From: Enterobacter sp. BIGb0383
GTDB taxonomy: Bacteria; Pseudomonadota; Gammaproteobacteria; Enterobacterales; Enterobacteriaceae
Length of the DNA stretch: 64,000 nucleotides
Reading direction: 5' to 3'
NCBI RefSeq assembly: GCF_003751845.1
Contig: NZ_RJKQ01000003.1
Coordinates: 1 to 64,000 of the forward strand
This document shows, in pieces, positions 36,749-46,897 of this stretch (positions within the stretch are counted from its first letter, which is position 1; every line of letters begins with the position of its first letter). Below the pieces are notes generated by a model. The model worked only from the letters and a program-made list of their open reading frames with translations. It did no database searches and was not told the DNA's origin. The position numbers and the translations under genes are program-made.

Positions 36749-37678
36749 CTATTTCTCTCTTCCCCGTCCGTGCATCTCCTGATAAATCTTCGCCACGCCA
36801 ATAAAATAGTCCGTCAGCGCGTTAATGCAGACCTGCACCTTCAGCGGGAGCTTATCCTTTTCCGTATACAGGGCGTAAACCGGACGCGGATCCGACTGGT
36901 AGCGCGGGAGCAGGATCTCCAGCTCGCCCCGGTTGATCTGGTCGATCACCCACATTAGCGGGACGTAGGCGATCCCGGCGCCCGCCGTGAGCCAGCGAGT
37001 TAACGTCATCGGATCGTTGGTGACAAAGCGACCCTGCGGGATCAGGCGTGTTGAGATGCCTTCCGGGGCGATCAGTTCGAATTCATTGTCCGGGCGGACG
37101 CTGTACTGCAGCCAGCTGTGGTTGGCTAAGTCGGCCGGTTTTTCCGGGTTGCCGTACTGGGCCAGGTAACCTTTCGAGGCGCAGACTACCATCGGCATAG
37201 CCCCCAGACGTCGCGAGAAAAGGCTGGAGTCCTGCAGCGCGCCGACGCGGATCGCCACGTCCAGACCGTCGGCGATCAGATCCGGTGCCGGGATGCCGGT
37301 GACCAGATCCACGGCGAGGCCAGGATACTCTTTCAGCATCTCAGCGGTGATCCCGGCGAGGACATTTTGTGCCATGGTTGAAGAACAGCCGATGCGCAGC
37401 GTGCCAATTGGCGTGTTATTAAAAGCGTAAAGCTGCTCATGCACGTCGCGGACTTCGTGCAACATTCTCCGACAGCCCTGATAGTAGATTTTGCCTGCTT
37501 CGGTCAGCCCGAGGCTGCGCGTGCTGCGGTTGAGCAGCTTGACCTGTAATTCATCTTCCAGCTTCGCGACGGTCTGGCTGACCGACGAAACGCTCATTTC
37601 CAGATTTCTGGCGGCGGCGGTAAAGGAGCCAAATTCGACCACTTTGGCAAACACCGACATACGTTTTAATCGTTCCAT
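36749..37678 (-). CDS. aaeR: LysR-type regulator AaeR
   Basis: Activator of the aromatic acid efflux operon aaeXAB. The 309 residues equal E. coli AaeR. The N-terminal helix-turn-helix (GSFTAAARNLEMSVSSVSQTVAKLEDELQ, about 17-45) is followed by a LysR substrate domain. It is transcribed divergently from aaeX over a 127 bp gap that contains a CRP-like site. Hydroxybenzoates are the inducers of the family member in E. coli. Confidence 0.96.
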   Translation of the reverse strand: MERLKRMSVFAKVVEFGSFTAAARNLEMSVSSVSQTVAKLEDELQVKLLNRSTRSLGLTEAGKIYYQGCRRMLHEVRDVHEQLYAFNNTPIGTLRIGCSSTMAQNVLAGITAEMLKEYPGLAVDLVTGIPAPDLIADGLDVAIRVGALQDSSLFSRRLGAMPMVVCASKGYLAQYGNPEKPADLANHSWLQYSVRPDNEFELIAPEGISTRLIPQGRFVTNDPMTLTRWLTAGAGIAYVPLMWVIDQINRGELEILLPRYQSDPRPVYALYTEKDKLPLKVQVCINALTDYFIGVAKIYQEMHGRGREK

Positions 37679-37693
37679 TGTTCACTCTGGCTT

Positions 37694-37715
37694 AAAAGTG
37701 ATTTAGATCACACAT
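37694..37715. promoter_or_regulatory. CRP-like site in the aaeR-aaeX gap
   Basis: AGTGATTTAGATCACA (37697-37712) matches the CRP dyad TGTGA-N6-TCACA at nine of ten core positions, with A/T flanks. It is centred about 100 bp before aaeX and 26 bp before aaeR, so it could influence either promoter. Confidence 0.55.
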
Positions 37716-37805
37716 TATAGATGAAGGCATAACAGTTACGTTAATATATTGTTAGCTGAGTAACTAATACACCGCGCTCGCCTGCACTCTCTAATCAAGG
37801 TCAAC

Positions 37806-38009
37806 ATGAGTCTGTTTCCCGTTATTGTGATTTTCGGCCTCTCTTTCCCGCCGATCTTCTTTGAATTGCTCTTATCACTGGCGATTTTCTGGCTGGTGCG
37901 TCGTCTGCTGGTTCCGACCGGCATTTACGACTTCGTCTGGCACCCGGCGCTGTTTAATGCCGCGCTCTATTGCTGCCTGTTTTATCTGTTATCGCGCCTG
38001 TTTGTCTGA
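37806..38009 (+). CDS. aaeX: Small membrane protein AaeX
   Basis: DUF1656 protein of 67 residues with two hydrophobic helices ([19 protein letters not shown] and [20 protein letters not shown]). It equals the E. coli length and always precedes aaeAB; its exact role in efflux is unclear. AAGGTCAAC before the ATG gives a fair ribosome site. The aaeA start follows after seven bases. Confidence 0.93.
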   Translation: MSLFPVIVIFGLSFPPIFFELLLSLAIFWLVRRLLVPTGIYDFVWHPALFNAALYCCLFYLLSRLFV

Positions 38010-38016
38010 GGTAGAT

Positions 38017-38949
38017 GTGAAAACACTAACAACAAAAATCTCCCGCACTGCCATCACGCTTGTCCTTGTCGTGCTGGCCTTTATTGCCATTTTTCGCGCC
38101 TGGGCTTACTACACAGAATCCCCGTGGACGCGTGATGCGCGCTTTAGCGCGGACGTGGTCGCTATCGCCCCGGATGTTGCCGGGCTGATTACCCAGGTGA
38201 GCGTCAAGGATAACCAACTGGTGAAGAAAAACCAGGTGCTGTTTACCATCGACCAGCCGCGCTATCAGAAGGCGCTGGAAGAGGCGCAGGCCGACGTTGC
38301 CTACTATCAGGCGCTGGCGACCGAGAAGCGTCTGGAAGCCGGACGGCGTAATAAGCTTGGGATCCAGGCGATGTCGCGGGAAGAGATCGATCAGGCTAAC
38401 AACGTTCTGCAGACCGTGCAGCACCAGCTGGCAAAAGCACAGGCGACGCGCGATCTGGCTAAGCTGGATCTGGATCGCACCGTGATCCGCGCGCCGGCGG
38501 ACGGCTGGGTCACCAACCTGAACGTCTACGCAGGTGAGTTTATAACCCGTGGTTCGACGGCGGTGGCGCTGGTCAAACAGCATTCGTTCTATGTGCTGGC
38601 CTATCTGGAAGAGACCAAGCTGGAGGGCGTGCGTCCCGGCTATTATGTCGAAATCACGCCGCTGGGCAGCAGCCGGACGCTGAAAGGGGTGGTCGATAGC
38701 GTGGCGGCGGGCGTGACCAATGCCAGCAGCAGCAGTGACAGCAAAGGCATGGCAACGGTCGATTCAAATCTGGAATGGGTGCGTCTGGCGCAGCGTGTAC
38801 CGGTGCGTATTCGCCTGAGCGAAGAGCAGGGTAATCTCTGGCCGGCGGGGACGACTGCCACGGTGGTCATTACCGGTGCCAGCGATCCAGATAGCCGCCA
38901 GATGAACTTTATGCAGAAGGTGGTTCATCGTCTGCGTGAGTTTGGTTAA
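38017..38949 (+). CDS. aaeA: p-Hydroxybenzoate efflux membrane-fusion protein AaeA
   Basis: Periplasmic adaptor of the aromatic carboxylic acid efflux pump. The 310 residues equal E. coli AaeA. One N-terminal transmembrane helix (about 11-30) is followed by the HlyD/EmrA-type lipoyl and alpha-hairpin regions ([24 protein letters not shown]-type block, then [15 protein letters not shown]). The start is GTG at 38017 with GAGG upstream; the ATG two bases earlier is out of frame, and a longer frame overlaps aaeX. Confidence 0.95.
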   Translation: MKTLTTKISRTAITLVLVVLAFIAIFRAWAYYTESPWTRDARFSADVVAIAPDVAGLITQVSVKDNQLVKKNQVLFTIDQPRYQKALEEAQADVAYYQALATEKRLEAGRRNKLGIQAMSREEIDQANNVLQTVQHQLAKAQATRDLAKLDLDRTVIRAPADGWVTNLNVYAGEFITRGSTAVALVKQHSFYVLAYLEETKLEGVRPGYYVEITPLGSSRTLKGVVDSVAAGVTNASSSSDSKGMATVDSNLEWVRLAQRVPVRIRLSEEQGNLWPAGTTATVVITGASDPDSRQMNFMQKVVHRLREFG

Positions 38950-38954
38950 TCGTT

Positions 38955-40922
38955 ATGGGCATTTTCTCCATTGCCAGCCAGCACGTGCGCTTTGCGCTGA
39001 AGCTGGCCAGCGCCATCGTGCTGGCGCTGTTTATTGGCTTTCATTTTCAGCTGGAAACGCCGCGCTGGGCGGTGCTTACTGCGGCGATCGTCACGGCAGG
39101 ACCGGCCTTTGCCGCCGGGGGGGAACCCTACTCCGGGGCGATCCGCTATCGCGCGATGCTGCGTATTATCGGCACCTTCATTGGCTGTATCGCGGCGCTG
39201 ATCATTATTATGCTGATGATCCGTGCGCCGCTGCTGATGGTAATGGTGTGCTGCGTCTGGGCCGGGTTCTGCACCTGGGTTTCCTCGCTGGTTCGCGTTG
39301 AAAACTCCTACGCCTGGGGGCTGGCCGGTTATACGGCGCTGATCATTGTGATCACCATTCAGACGGAGCCGCTGCTGACTCCGCAGTTTGCCGTCGAGCG
39401 CTGTAGCGAAATCGTCGTCGGGATCGTCTGTGCTATCGTGGCGGATCTGCTGTTCTCCCCGCGCTCCATCAAGCAGGAAATCGATCGCGAACTGGATAGC
39501 CTGATCGTCGCCCAGTACCAGCTGATGCAGCTCTGTATTAAACATGGCGACAGCGAAGAGGTGGATAAAGCCTGGGGTGCGCTGGTGCGTCGGACGACCG
39601 GGCTGGCGGGAATGCGCAGCAACCTGAATATGGAGTCCTCCCGCTGGGCGCGTGCGGTACGGCGGCTGAAAGGGATAGATACCCTCTCGCTGACGCTGAT
39701 CACCCAGTCCTGTGAAACGTACCTGATTCAGAATACCCGCCCTGAGCTGATAACCGACACCTTCCGCGAGCTTTTTGCCGAGCCGGTGGAGAACGTACAG
39801 GACGTGCGTAAACAGCTTAAGCGCATGCGGCGGGCGATTGTCTGGACCGGAGAGCGCGATACGCCGGTGACAATCTATAGCTGGGTCGGGGCGGCAACGC
39901 GCTATCTTCTGCTTAAACGCGGCGTGACGGGCAACACCAGTATCAGCGCCGTTGAAGAAGACGTGCTTAAAGGTGAAGTGGTGGTGAAAGCGGCCTCTGC
40001 CGAGCGTCACCACGCGATGGTCAATTTCTGGCGCACCACGATCTCCTGCATGCTCGGCGCGCTTTTCTGGCTGTGGACCGGCTGGACGTCGGGTAACGGC
40101 ACCATGGTGATGATCGCGGTGGTGACCTCGCTGGCGATGCGCCTGCCGAATCCGCGAATGGTGGCGATTGATTTTGTCTACGGTACGTTTGCGGCCCTGC
40201 CGATTGGGGCGTTCTATTTCCTTGTGGTCATTCCGTCGACCCAGCAAAGTATGCTGCTGCTCTGCCTGAGCCTGGCGGTGCTGGCGTTCTTTATCGGTAT
40301 TGAAGTGCAGAAGCGACGGCTGGGTTCGCTGGGCGCGCTGGCCAGCACCATTAATATTATCGTGCTGGATAACCCGATGACCTTCCACTTCAGCCAGTTC
40401 CTCGATAGCGCCCTGGGCCAGATTGTTGGCTGCGTGCTGGCGCTGATGGTGATTTTACTGGTGCGGGACAACTCGCAGGCGCGGACGGGAAGGATGCTGC
40501 TGAACCAGTTTGTGGCGGCAGCGGTTTCTTCGCTCACGACCAACAGCGCCCGGCGTAAAGAGAATCATCTTCCGGCGCTCTATCAGCAGCTGTTTCTGTT
40601 GCTGAATAAGTTTCCCGGTGATGTGGCGAAATTCCGCCTGGCCCTGTCGATGATTATTGCTCACCAGCGGCTGCGGGATGCGCCGGTGCCGATTAATGAC
40701 GATCTTTCGGCGTTTCACCGCCAGATGCGTCGCACGGCGGACAGAGTGATCTCTGCCGGCAGCGACGAAAAGCGGCGTTACTATTTCTCCCGCCTGCTGG
40801 AAGAGCTGGAGGTCTACCAGGAGAAACTGTCTCTCTGCCAGGCACCGCCGCAGGTGACCGAGCCGGTCAAAAGGCTGGCCGGGATGCTGCATCGTTACCA
40901 GCATGCGCTGACCCTGAGTTAA
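38955..40922 (+). CDS. aaeB: p-Hydroxybenzoate efflux pump subunit AaeB
   Basis: Inner-membrane efflux subunit of the aromatic acid exporter family (FUSC type). The 655 residues equal E. coli AaeB. There are two clusters of about five to six hydrophobic helices, one near the N-terminus and one about residues 370-510, separated and followed by cytoplasmic regions. It works with AaeA to export hydroxylated aromatic acids as a metabolic relief valve. Starts five bases after the aaeA stop; a terminator follows. Confidence 0.95.
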   Translation: MGIFSIASQHVRFALKLASAIVLALFIGFHFQLETPRWAVLTAAIVTAGPAFAAGGEPYSGAIRYRAMLRIIGTFIGCIAALIIIMLMIRAPLLMVMVCCVWAGFCTWVSSLVRVENSYAWGLAGYTALIIVITIQTEPLLTPQFAVERCSEIVVGIVCAIVADLLFSPRSIKQEIDRELDSLIVAQYQLMQLCIKHGDSEEVDKAWGALVRRTTGLAGMRSNLNMESSRWARAVRRLKGIDTLSLTLITQSCETYLIQNTRPELITDTFRELFAEPVENVQDVRKQLKRMRRAIVWTGERDTPVTIYSWVGAATRYLLLKRGVTGNTSISAVEEDVLKGEVVVKAASAERHHAMVNFWRTTISCMLGALFWLWTGWTSGNGTMVMIAVVTSLAMRLPNPRMVAIDFVYGTFAALPIGAFYFLVVIPSTQQSMLLLCLSLAVLAFFIGIEVQKRRLGSLGALASTINIIVLDNPMTFHFSQFLDSALGQIVGCVLALMVILLVRDNSQARTGRMLLNQFVAAAVSSLTTNSARRKENHLPALYQQLFLLLNKFPGDVAKFRLALSMIIAHQRLRDAPVPINDDLSAFHRQMRRTADRVISAGSDEKRRYYFSRLLEELEVYQEKLSLCQAPPQVTEPVKRLAGMLHRYQHALTLS

Positions 40923-40929
40923 CCCTGAA

Positions 40930-40958
40930 AACCGATGCCAGAGGCGTCGGTTTTTTTA
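40930..40958 (+). terminator. aaeXAB terminator
   Basis: ACCGATGCC / GGCGTCGGT stem (one G-T pair, loop AGA) followed by T7, eight bases after the aaeB stop. Confidence 0.85.
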
Positions 40959-41006
40959 TGGCTATACTTATTCGGTACCCGGGAAAATGACGTAACAGGA
41001 GGAACA

Positions 41007-42461
41007 ATGACCCGTCGGACTCTCCAGGATAATGAACTCTTCCAGACAGGCTATCTGGCCGATGGCGTCTGGAAACCTCTGTCGACCACCTTTGATGTGC
41101 TTAACCCGGCGACGGGCGAGGTTGTCGCGAAAGTCGCCAAAGCCGGCACGAAAGAGACGGAAGAAGCGATTGCCGCGGCCAGCCGTGCGTTCCCTGCCTG
41201 GCGGGCGAGAACCGCAAAAGAGCGTTCGGAACTGCTGTACCGCTGGTATCAGCTGATTATTGAGCATAAAAGCTGGCTGGCGCGGCTGATGACCACCGAG
41301 CAGGGCAAACCATTGAAAGAAGCGGAGGGCGAAGTCGAGTACGCCGCCAGCTTTATTCAGTGGTTTGCCGAGCAGGGCAAGCGTGCAAACGGGGAGATTA
41401 TTCCCCAGGCCAAACCCGGCTCGCGCATTCTGGCCACCCGTGAACCCGTCGGCGTGGTTGCGGCCATTACGCCGTGGAATTTCCCGATGGCGATGCTCAC
41501 CCGCAAGCTCGGCCCGGCTCTGGCCGCAGGCTGTACCGGGGTGATTAAACCGGCGAACAATACGCCGTTAAGCGCTTTTGCGCTGCTCGCTCTGGCGAAA
41601 AAAGCCGGTATTCCCGATGGCGTACTTAACGCCGTAGCCGGGAATACGCAGGAAATCAGCGATGCCATTATGGCCAGCCACGCGGTGCGTAAAATCTCGT
41701 TTACCGGTTCAACCTCCGTCGGTAAAACGCTGGTACGCAACGCGGCAGAAACGATGAAAAAAGTGTCCATGGAGCTGGGGGGCAATGCGCCCTATATCGT
41801 CTTTGACGATGCGGATATCGACGCGGCGGTGAAAGGGGCAATCGCCAATAAATTCCGTAATGCTGGTCAGGTCTGCGTCAGCGTTAACCGGTTTTATATC
41901 CATGAATCCGTCTATGACGATTTTGTCGGCAGGCTCAGCAAAGCCGTGCAGGCGCTGCGGGTTGGCAACGGGCTGGATGAGGGTATTGAGGTTGGCCCGC
42001 TGATTGAATCCTCCGCCGTGGATAAAGTACGCGAACACGTTGAGGATGCGCTGGCGAAAGGCGCAAAAGCGCTGGTGGGAGGCAAGCCACATGCTAACGG
42101 GGGTAACTTCTGGCAGCCGACGGTGCTGGGCGAGTGTAGTGACGGCATGAAGCTGGCGCAGGAGGAGACGTTTGGCCCTGTTGCGGCCTGTTTCCGCTTT
42201 ACCTCGGAAGATGAGGTGATCCAGCGTGCCAACAATACGCCCTTCGGGCTGGCGGCTTACTTCTACACGCAGAATCTGCAGCGCGTCTTCCGCGTCTCGC
42301 AGGCGCTGGAAAGCGGCATGATCGGCATTAATGAGTGTGCCGTATCCACCGAGCTGGGCCCGTTTGGCGGGGTGAAAGAGTCCGGGCTGGGACGAGAAGG
42401 TTCGGTTCTGGGTCTGGAGGAGTTTCTGCAAGTGAAAACCCTGCACCTTGGGGGATTATAA
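41007..42461 (+). CDS. NAD(P)-dependent succinate-semialdehyde dehydrogenase family enzyme
   Basis: Aldehyde dehydrogenase of 484 residues, GabD type. The catalytic Cys lies in FRNAGQVCVSVNRF and the general-base Glu in SMELGGNAPYIV; the cofactor region GSTSVGKTLVRNAA and the ITPWNFPMAM motif are complete. The most likely reaction is succinate semialdehyde to succinate, though related enzymes accept glutarate semialdehyde and other aldehydes. It has its own AGGAGG ribosome site after the aaeB terminator, with TATACT at 40963-40968 as a possible -10. Not present at this position in E. coli K-12. Start at 41007 discards an upstream extension through the terminator. Confidence 0.88.
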   Translation: MTRRTLQDNELFQTGYLADGVWKPLSTTFDVLNPATGEVVAKVAKAGTKETEEAIAAASRAFPAWRARTAKERSELLYRWYQLIIEHKSWLARLMTTEQGKPLKEAEGEVEYAASFIQWFAEQGKRANGEIIPQAKPGSRILATREPVGVVAAITPWNFPMAMLTRKLGPALAAGCTGVIKPANNTPLSAFALLALAKKAGIPDGVLNAVAGNTQEISDAIMASHAVRKISFTGSTSVGKTLVRNAAETMKKVSMELGGNAPYIVFDDADIDAAVKGAIANKFRNAGQVCVSVNRFYIHESVYDDFVGRLSKAVQALRVGNGLDEGIEVGPLIESSAVDKVREHVEDALAKGAKALVGGKPHANGGNFWQPTVLGECSDGMKLAQEETFGPVAACFRFTSEDEVIQRANNTPFGLAAYFYTQNLQRVFRVSQALESGMIGINECAVSTELGPFGGVKESGLGREGSVLGLEEFLQVKTLHLGGL

Positions 42462-42506
42462 GCACAGAGGCGGCGGAAGCCGCCCGATCGGGTTGGGTGT
42501 CTGGCA

Positions 42507-42782
42507 ATGAATATCTATACCTTTGACTTTGATGTGATTACGAATCAAAGCGCTTTCTTCCGGGCCTTCGCCCGGCAGTTAGATCTCGAACCGGAAAAGG
42601 TTCACGATCTCGATTCCCTGTGGGATGTGGTGACGGGCGGGACGCTGCCTTTACCGCTGGAGATCGAATTTGTGCATCTGACGGAACGGCGTCGCCGCCG
42701 CTATGGCGCGCTAATCCTGCTGTTTGATGAGGCGGAAGAGGAGCTGGAAGGGCGTCTGCGTTTTAACGTGCGTCAGGGCTGA
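42507..42782 (+). CDS. yhcO: Barstar-family protein YhcO
   Basis: Barstar-like protein of 91 residues (E. coli YhcO 90). MNIYTFDFD at the N-terminus, [11 protein letters not shown] in the centre and [10 protein letters not shown]...[12 protein letters not shown] are shared with E. coli. Barstar proper inhibits the ribonuclease barnase, but no barnase-like gene is adjacent, so the function here is unknown. It lies 45 bp after the aldehyde dehydrogenase gene and may share its transcript. Confidence 0.93.
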   Translation: MNIYTFDFDVITNQSAFFRAFARQLDLEPEKVHDLDSLWDVVTGGTLPLPLEIEFVHLTERRRRRYGALILLFDEAEEELEGRLRFNVRQG

Positions 42783-42791
42783 CGACGGGCA

Positions 42792-42819
42792 TAAAAAAGC
42801 CCCCGACAAGCGTGGGGGC
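42792..42819 (-). terminator. yhcN locus terminator
   Basis: GCCCCC / GGGGGC stem flanked by A6 at 42793-42798, read as T6 on the minus strand. It lies 28 bp beyond the stop of the downstream yhcN paralogue, and may also serve yhcO in the other direction. Confidence 0.8.
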
Positions 42820-42846
42820 AAAAGTCGTCGGACAGACGACGAGGGT

Positions 42847-43113
42847 CTATTTGTAGAGTTCTGCAGTGGCGTGCGAGCTGTCGCCGGTACGGGCTTCAAT
42901 CACGCGGTAAGCGGATGCGCCCTGCTGGTCAGCTTTCTGGTTCAGCAACTCTCTCATATCCATCGGTGAACCCCCTGTCTGAGAAACAGAGATAGTCCCC
43001 ATAGGCTGCAGATTTTGTGCCTGCTCAGCAGAGACCTGGTGAACGGCGGCGCTGGCGCCGAAAGAGACCAGGGAAGCCAGACCCAGTGATACAACGATAG
43101 ATGTGCGTTTCAT
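42847..43113 (-). CDS. YhcN-like periplasmic protein, paralogue 1
   Basis: DUF1471 (BhsA/McbA/YhcN) protein of 88 residues with a signal peptide (cleavage about residue 22, ...GASA). The mature part ends ASAYRVIEARTGDSSHATAELYK, nearly identical to the C-terminus of the neighbouring yhcN at 43210-43467. N-terminal halves differ. Such proteins are induced by acid, peroxide or other envelope stress; their molecular role is not settled. E. coli has a single yhcN here, so this is likely a local duplicate. Confidence 0.88.
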   Translation of the reverse strand: MKRTSIVVSLGLASLVSFGASAAVHQVSAEQAQNLQPMGTISVSQTGGSPMDMRELLNQKADQQGASAYRVIEARTGDSSHATAELYK

Positions 43114-43209
43114 AATTGTTACTCCAAAAATAATAGGGGTGTTCAGCGACGGGACGGCGCTTCAGGCGTCTGGTTTCCCGTCGTTGTCATCTTTCAGACC
43201 GGACTTAAC

Positions 43210-43467
43210 TTATTTGTACAGTTCAGCGGTGGCGTGCCAGTTGTCGCCGGTACGGGCTTCAATCACGCGGTATGCGGAAGCGCCCTGCTGTTCGGCTTTC
43301 TGATTCAGCATCGCGTTCATATCCATCGGCGTTGAGCTGACGGAGCCAATGGAGACGGTGCCGATAGATTCGCGGTTTTGGGCCTGTTCGGCGCTGATGG
43401 AATCTGCAGCGAATGCGCCAAATGAGAGAACAGAAAGGATGCTTAGTGCAGCGATAGTGGTTTTCAT
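43210..43467 (-). CDS. yhcN: Periplasmic stress protein YhcN
   Basis: DUF1471 protein of 85 residues, the closer match to E. coli YhcN. The signal peptide MKTTIAALSILSVLSFGAFA and the mature stretch DSISAEQAQNRESIGTVSIG are shared with it. It lies 96 bp upstream of a second paralogue in the same direction, separated by its own short spacer. In E. coli YhcN takes part in the response to peroxide and acid stress. Confidence 0.93.
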   Translation of the reverse strand: MKTTIAALSILSVLSFGAFAADSISAEQAQNRESIGTVSIGSVSSTPMDMNAMLNQKAEQQGASAYRVIEARTGDNWHATAELYK

Positions 43468-43840
43468 TTTGCTTACCTCGTCGTATTCATTATTTATTGG
43501 GGTCTTCGTTTCGTGACCCTCATCACAAAATCAAGTATACACTAATCACCCGATAAATTAATACCCTGCTAATTGTTTCGTGCGGTATTAGGTGATAAAT
43601 GAATGATTTCTTATAGCGAAAGAGAATAAAAAACAGCGGGGTTAGTGCCATGCAGAGAGGAAAAATGAGGAAAATCATGGCGATAAGTCAATTTGACCTT
43701 TTGTGCTTTATTTCGCCGGAGTAATCACTTTGACACATAAGGAAGGTAGTAGATCGCACTATCTGTCAAATTCTCTATAGAGGAATCGACCCCCTGATGC
43801 TCATCAGGAGGTTAAACAGAAAGCTAAAGAAGAGGGGGAA
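43468..43840. other. Gene-free spacer between yhcN and argR
   Basis: 373 AT-rich bases. They must hold the yhcN promoter. CCTGATG-CT-CATCAGG at 43794-43809 is a short hairpin beyond the argR stop that may end argR transcription. No convincing coding sequence was seen. Confidence 0.5.
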
Positions 43841-44314
<474 letters not shown>

Positions 44315-44337
44315 TCACCCGTGTAATGGCGATAAGA

Positions 44338-44375
44338 ACAACATTATTATGCATATGGATGAATTTTTATGCAAA
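44338..44375 (-). promoter_or_regulatory. Two ARG boxes in front of argR
   Basis: Two 18-bp palindromic boxes (44338-44355 and 44358-44375), read on the minus strand as TTTGCATAAAAATTCATC and TATGCATAATAATGTTGT, separated by 2 bp. They resemble the ArgR consensus TGAAT-N4-ATTCA and lie 27-64 bp upstream of the start codon, overlapping the probable promoter. The rest of the 456 bp gap to mdh must hold the mdh promoter; no other site was resolved. Confidence 0.75.
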
Positions 44376-44719
44376 CGATCTACCAGGGGAAAGTCTGAAA
44401 TAATGTTATGAAAGGGGCGGATTTTATCAAAAAACGTTATCGAGGAACATGCTTACATCACGGGAGTGAAATAAGCTTAAAAGTAAATTAAATGTTATCA
44501 AAATGATGTTGTTTTGAAAGTTAAAGAGGGTGTAATGTAACCGCCTGTTGAGACGTTGTTTCGGCTTGTCGCGTATCCTGACGTTCGTCACCATCAGCGA
44601 CTATCCTGAAGAATGGCGGGTGCCATACCGCATTCTTTGTGCATGACGATTGTAATTAGCAATCTCGTGAATTAAGGTCGCCGCAACGGAGTTATAACGG
44701 GTGGTGTCCTGCAGCCTGA

Positions 44720-45706
<987 letters not shown>

Positions 45707-45720
45707 GATCCTCGCCCTAT

Positions 45721-45756
45721 AAAAAAACCGGAGCCACTGTGCTCCGGTTTTTTTTG
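45721..45756. terminator. mdh/degS bidirectional terminator
   Basis: AAACCGGAGC / GCTCCGGTTT stem (loop CACTGT) with an A-run before and T-run after, between the convergent mdh and degS genes. Confidence 0.92.
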
Positions 45757-45760
45757 TCCG

Positions 45761-46807
45761 TTACTTTTCGTCGCGATATTCCTGGACGGTGACCTGGAAG
45801 GTGAGCTTGCGGTCGTTACGCATGACCTCTACCGGGATCACGGACCCCGGACGGATTTCCGCCACCTGATCCATGGTCTCCAGAGTGGAAAGGGCCGGTT
45901 TGCCGTTCACTGAGGTAATCACGTCGTGAATCTGAATACCGGCTTCGGCCGCCGGGCCACCGTCATAGACTTCGGTGACGACAATTCCCTGGATTTGCTC
46001 AAGGCCTGCGCTCGTCCCGCCTTTGATGCCGAAATAGCCGCGGATCACACGCCCGTCGCGGATCAGCTTATCCATGATTTTGGCGGCGAGCTGGAAAGGA
46101 ATGGCGAAGCCCAGCCCCTCCGGTGTTTCGCCGTCGTTACTTTGATCAAAGGAGAGCGTGTTAATCCCGACCAGTTCGCCCAGCGAATTGACCAGCGCGC
46201 CGCCGGAGTTACCGTGATTGATTGACGCGTCGGTCTGGAGGAAGTTCTGGCGACCGGTTGGATTCAGACCGATGCGCCCGGTGGCGCTGATAATGCCCTG
46301 GGTAATGGTCTGCCCGAGGTTATAGGGGTTGCCAATCGCCAGCACCACGTCGCCGATATGGGGTATGCGTTTGCGGTTGATGGGGATCGTCGGCAGCCCA
46401 TTATTGGAGGTAATTTTCAGGACCGCCAGGTCGGTCAGCACGTCGGAGCCAATGAGCTGAGCCTCAAAGACGCGCCCATCCTGCAGGGCGACGACGATTT
46501 GGTCGGCATTATTGATAACGTGTTTATTGGTCACGATATAGCCACGCTCATCCATAATCACCCCGGAACCCAGGGTGCGGACCTCCAGCTGATTACTGGA
46601 CGTGCTGTTCACGCTGCCGGTATAGACATTCACCACCGCCGGCGCGGCACGGCGAACGGCATGGCTGTAGCTCACGGGCGTTTCATTCGCGGTATCAAAC
46701 GGCGCGGCTGAGATAGGGGTCATCTGGCGCAATGAGGGGATGGCGACCACCAGAAGGCAGCCGACAATCAGACCGATTGTTACCGAGCGTAGCAGCTTCA
46801 CAGGCAT
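45761..46807 (-). CDS. degS: Site-1 envelope-stress protease DegS
   Basis: Inner-membrane-anchored periplasmic serine protease that cuts RseA when its PDZ domain binds misfolded porin tails, releasing sigma-E. The 348 residues show a membrane anchor (about 7-26) and the catalytic triad in TNKHVIN, LTDLAVLKI and NHGNSGGALV. One PDZ domain follows. The start of the PDZ (GYFGIKGGTSAGLEQIQ) is about seven residues shorter than in E. coli. Separated from degQ by a hairpin. Confidence 0.96.
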   Translation of the reverse strand: MPVKLLRSVTIGLIVGCLLVVAIPSLRQMTPISAAPFDTANETPVSYSHAVRRAAPAVVNVYTGSVNSTSSNQLEVRTLGSGVIMDERGYIVTNKHVINNADQIVVALQDGRVFEAQLIGSDVLTDLAVLKITSNNGLPTIPINRKRIPHIGDVVLAIGNPYNLGQTITQGIISATGRIGLNPTGRQNFLQTDASINHGNSGGALVNSLGELVGINTLSFDQSNDGETPEGLGFAIPFQLAAKIMDKLIRDGRVIRGYFGIKGGTSAGLEQIQGIVVTEVYDGGPAAEAGIQIHDVITSVNGKPALSTLETMDQVAEIRPGSVIPVEVMRNDRKLTFQVTVQEYRDEK

Positions 46808-46857
46808 GATGCGGATATCGTTAAGAAGTAGAGTGCTAAAAGCATATCACGAGTTAA

Positions 46858-46887
46858 CCGGACATCCCACGCTGTGGCGATGTCCGG
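46858..46887 (-). terminator. Hairpin after degQ
   Basis: CCGGACATC (46858-46866) / GATGTCCGG (46879-46887), extended inside by CCAC/GTGG with one bulged base. It begins 11 bp past the degQ stop and separates it from degS. The T-tract on the minus strand is weak (TTAACTCG). Confidence 0.55.
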
Positions 46888-46897
46888 CATAGCGCGG

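Noticed and set aside
38946-40388. Long minus-strand frame of 480 codons opposite aaeB
   Set aside because: Antisense shadow; composition dominated by His, Arg, Gln and Gly with no motif, while aaeB on the other strand is full-length and conserved.
42507-42782. YhcO (barstar-like) as an antitoxin
   Set aside because: No barnase-like ribonuclease or other toxin-sized gene lies beside it, and orthologues occur alone in enterics.
43651-43725. 24-codon plus-strand frame beginning MQRGKMRKIM in the yhcN-argR gap
   Set aside because: No ribosome site before the first ATG, no recognised homologue and nested in-frame ATGs; nothing besides an open frame supports it.
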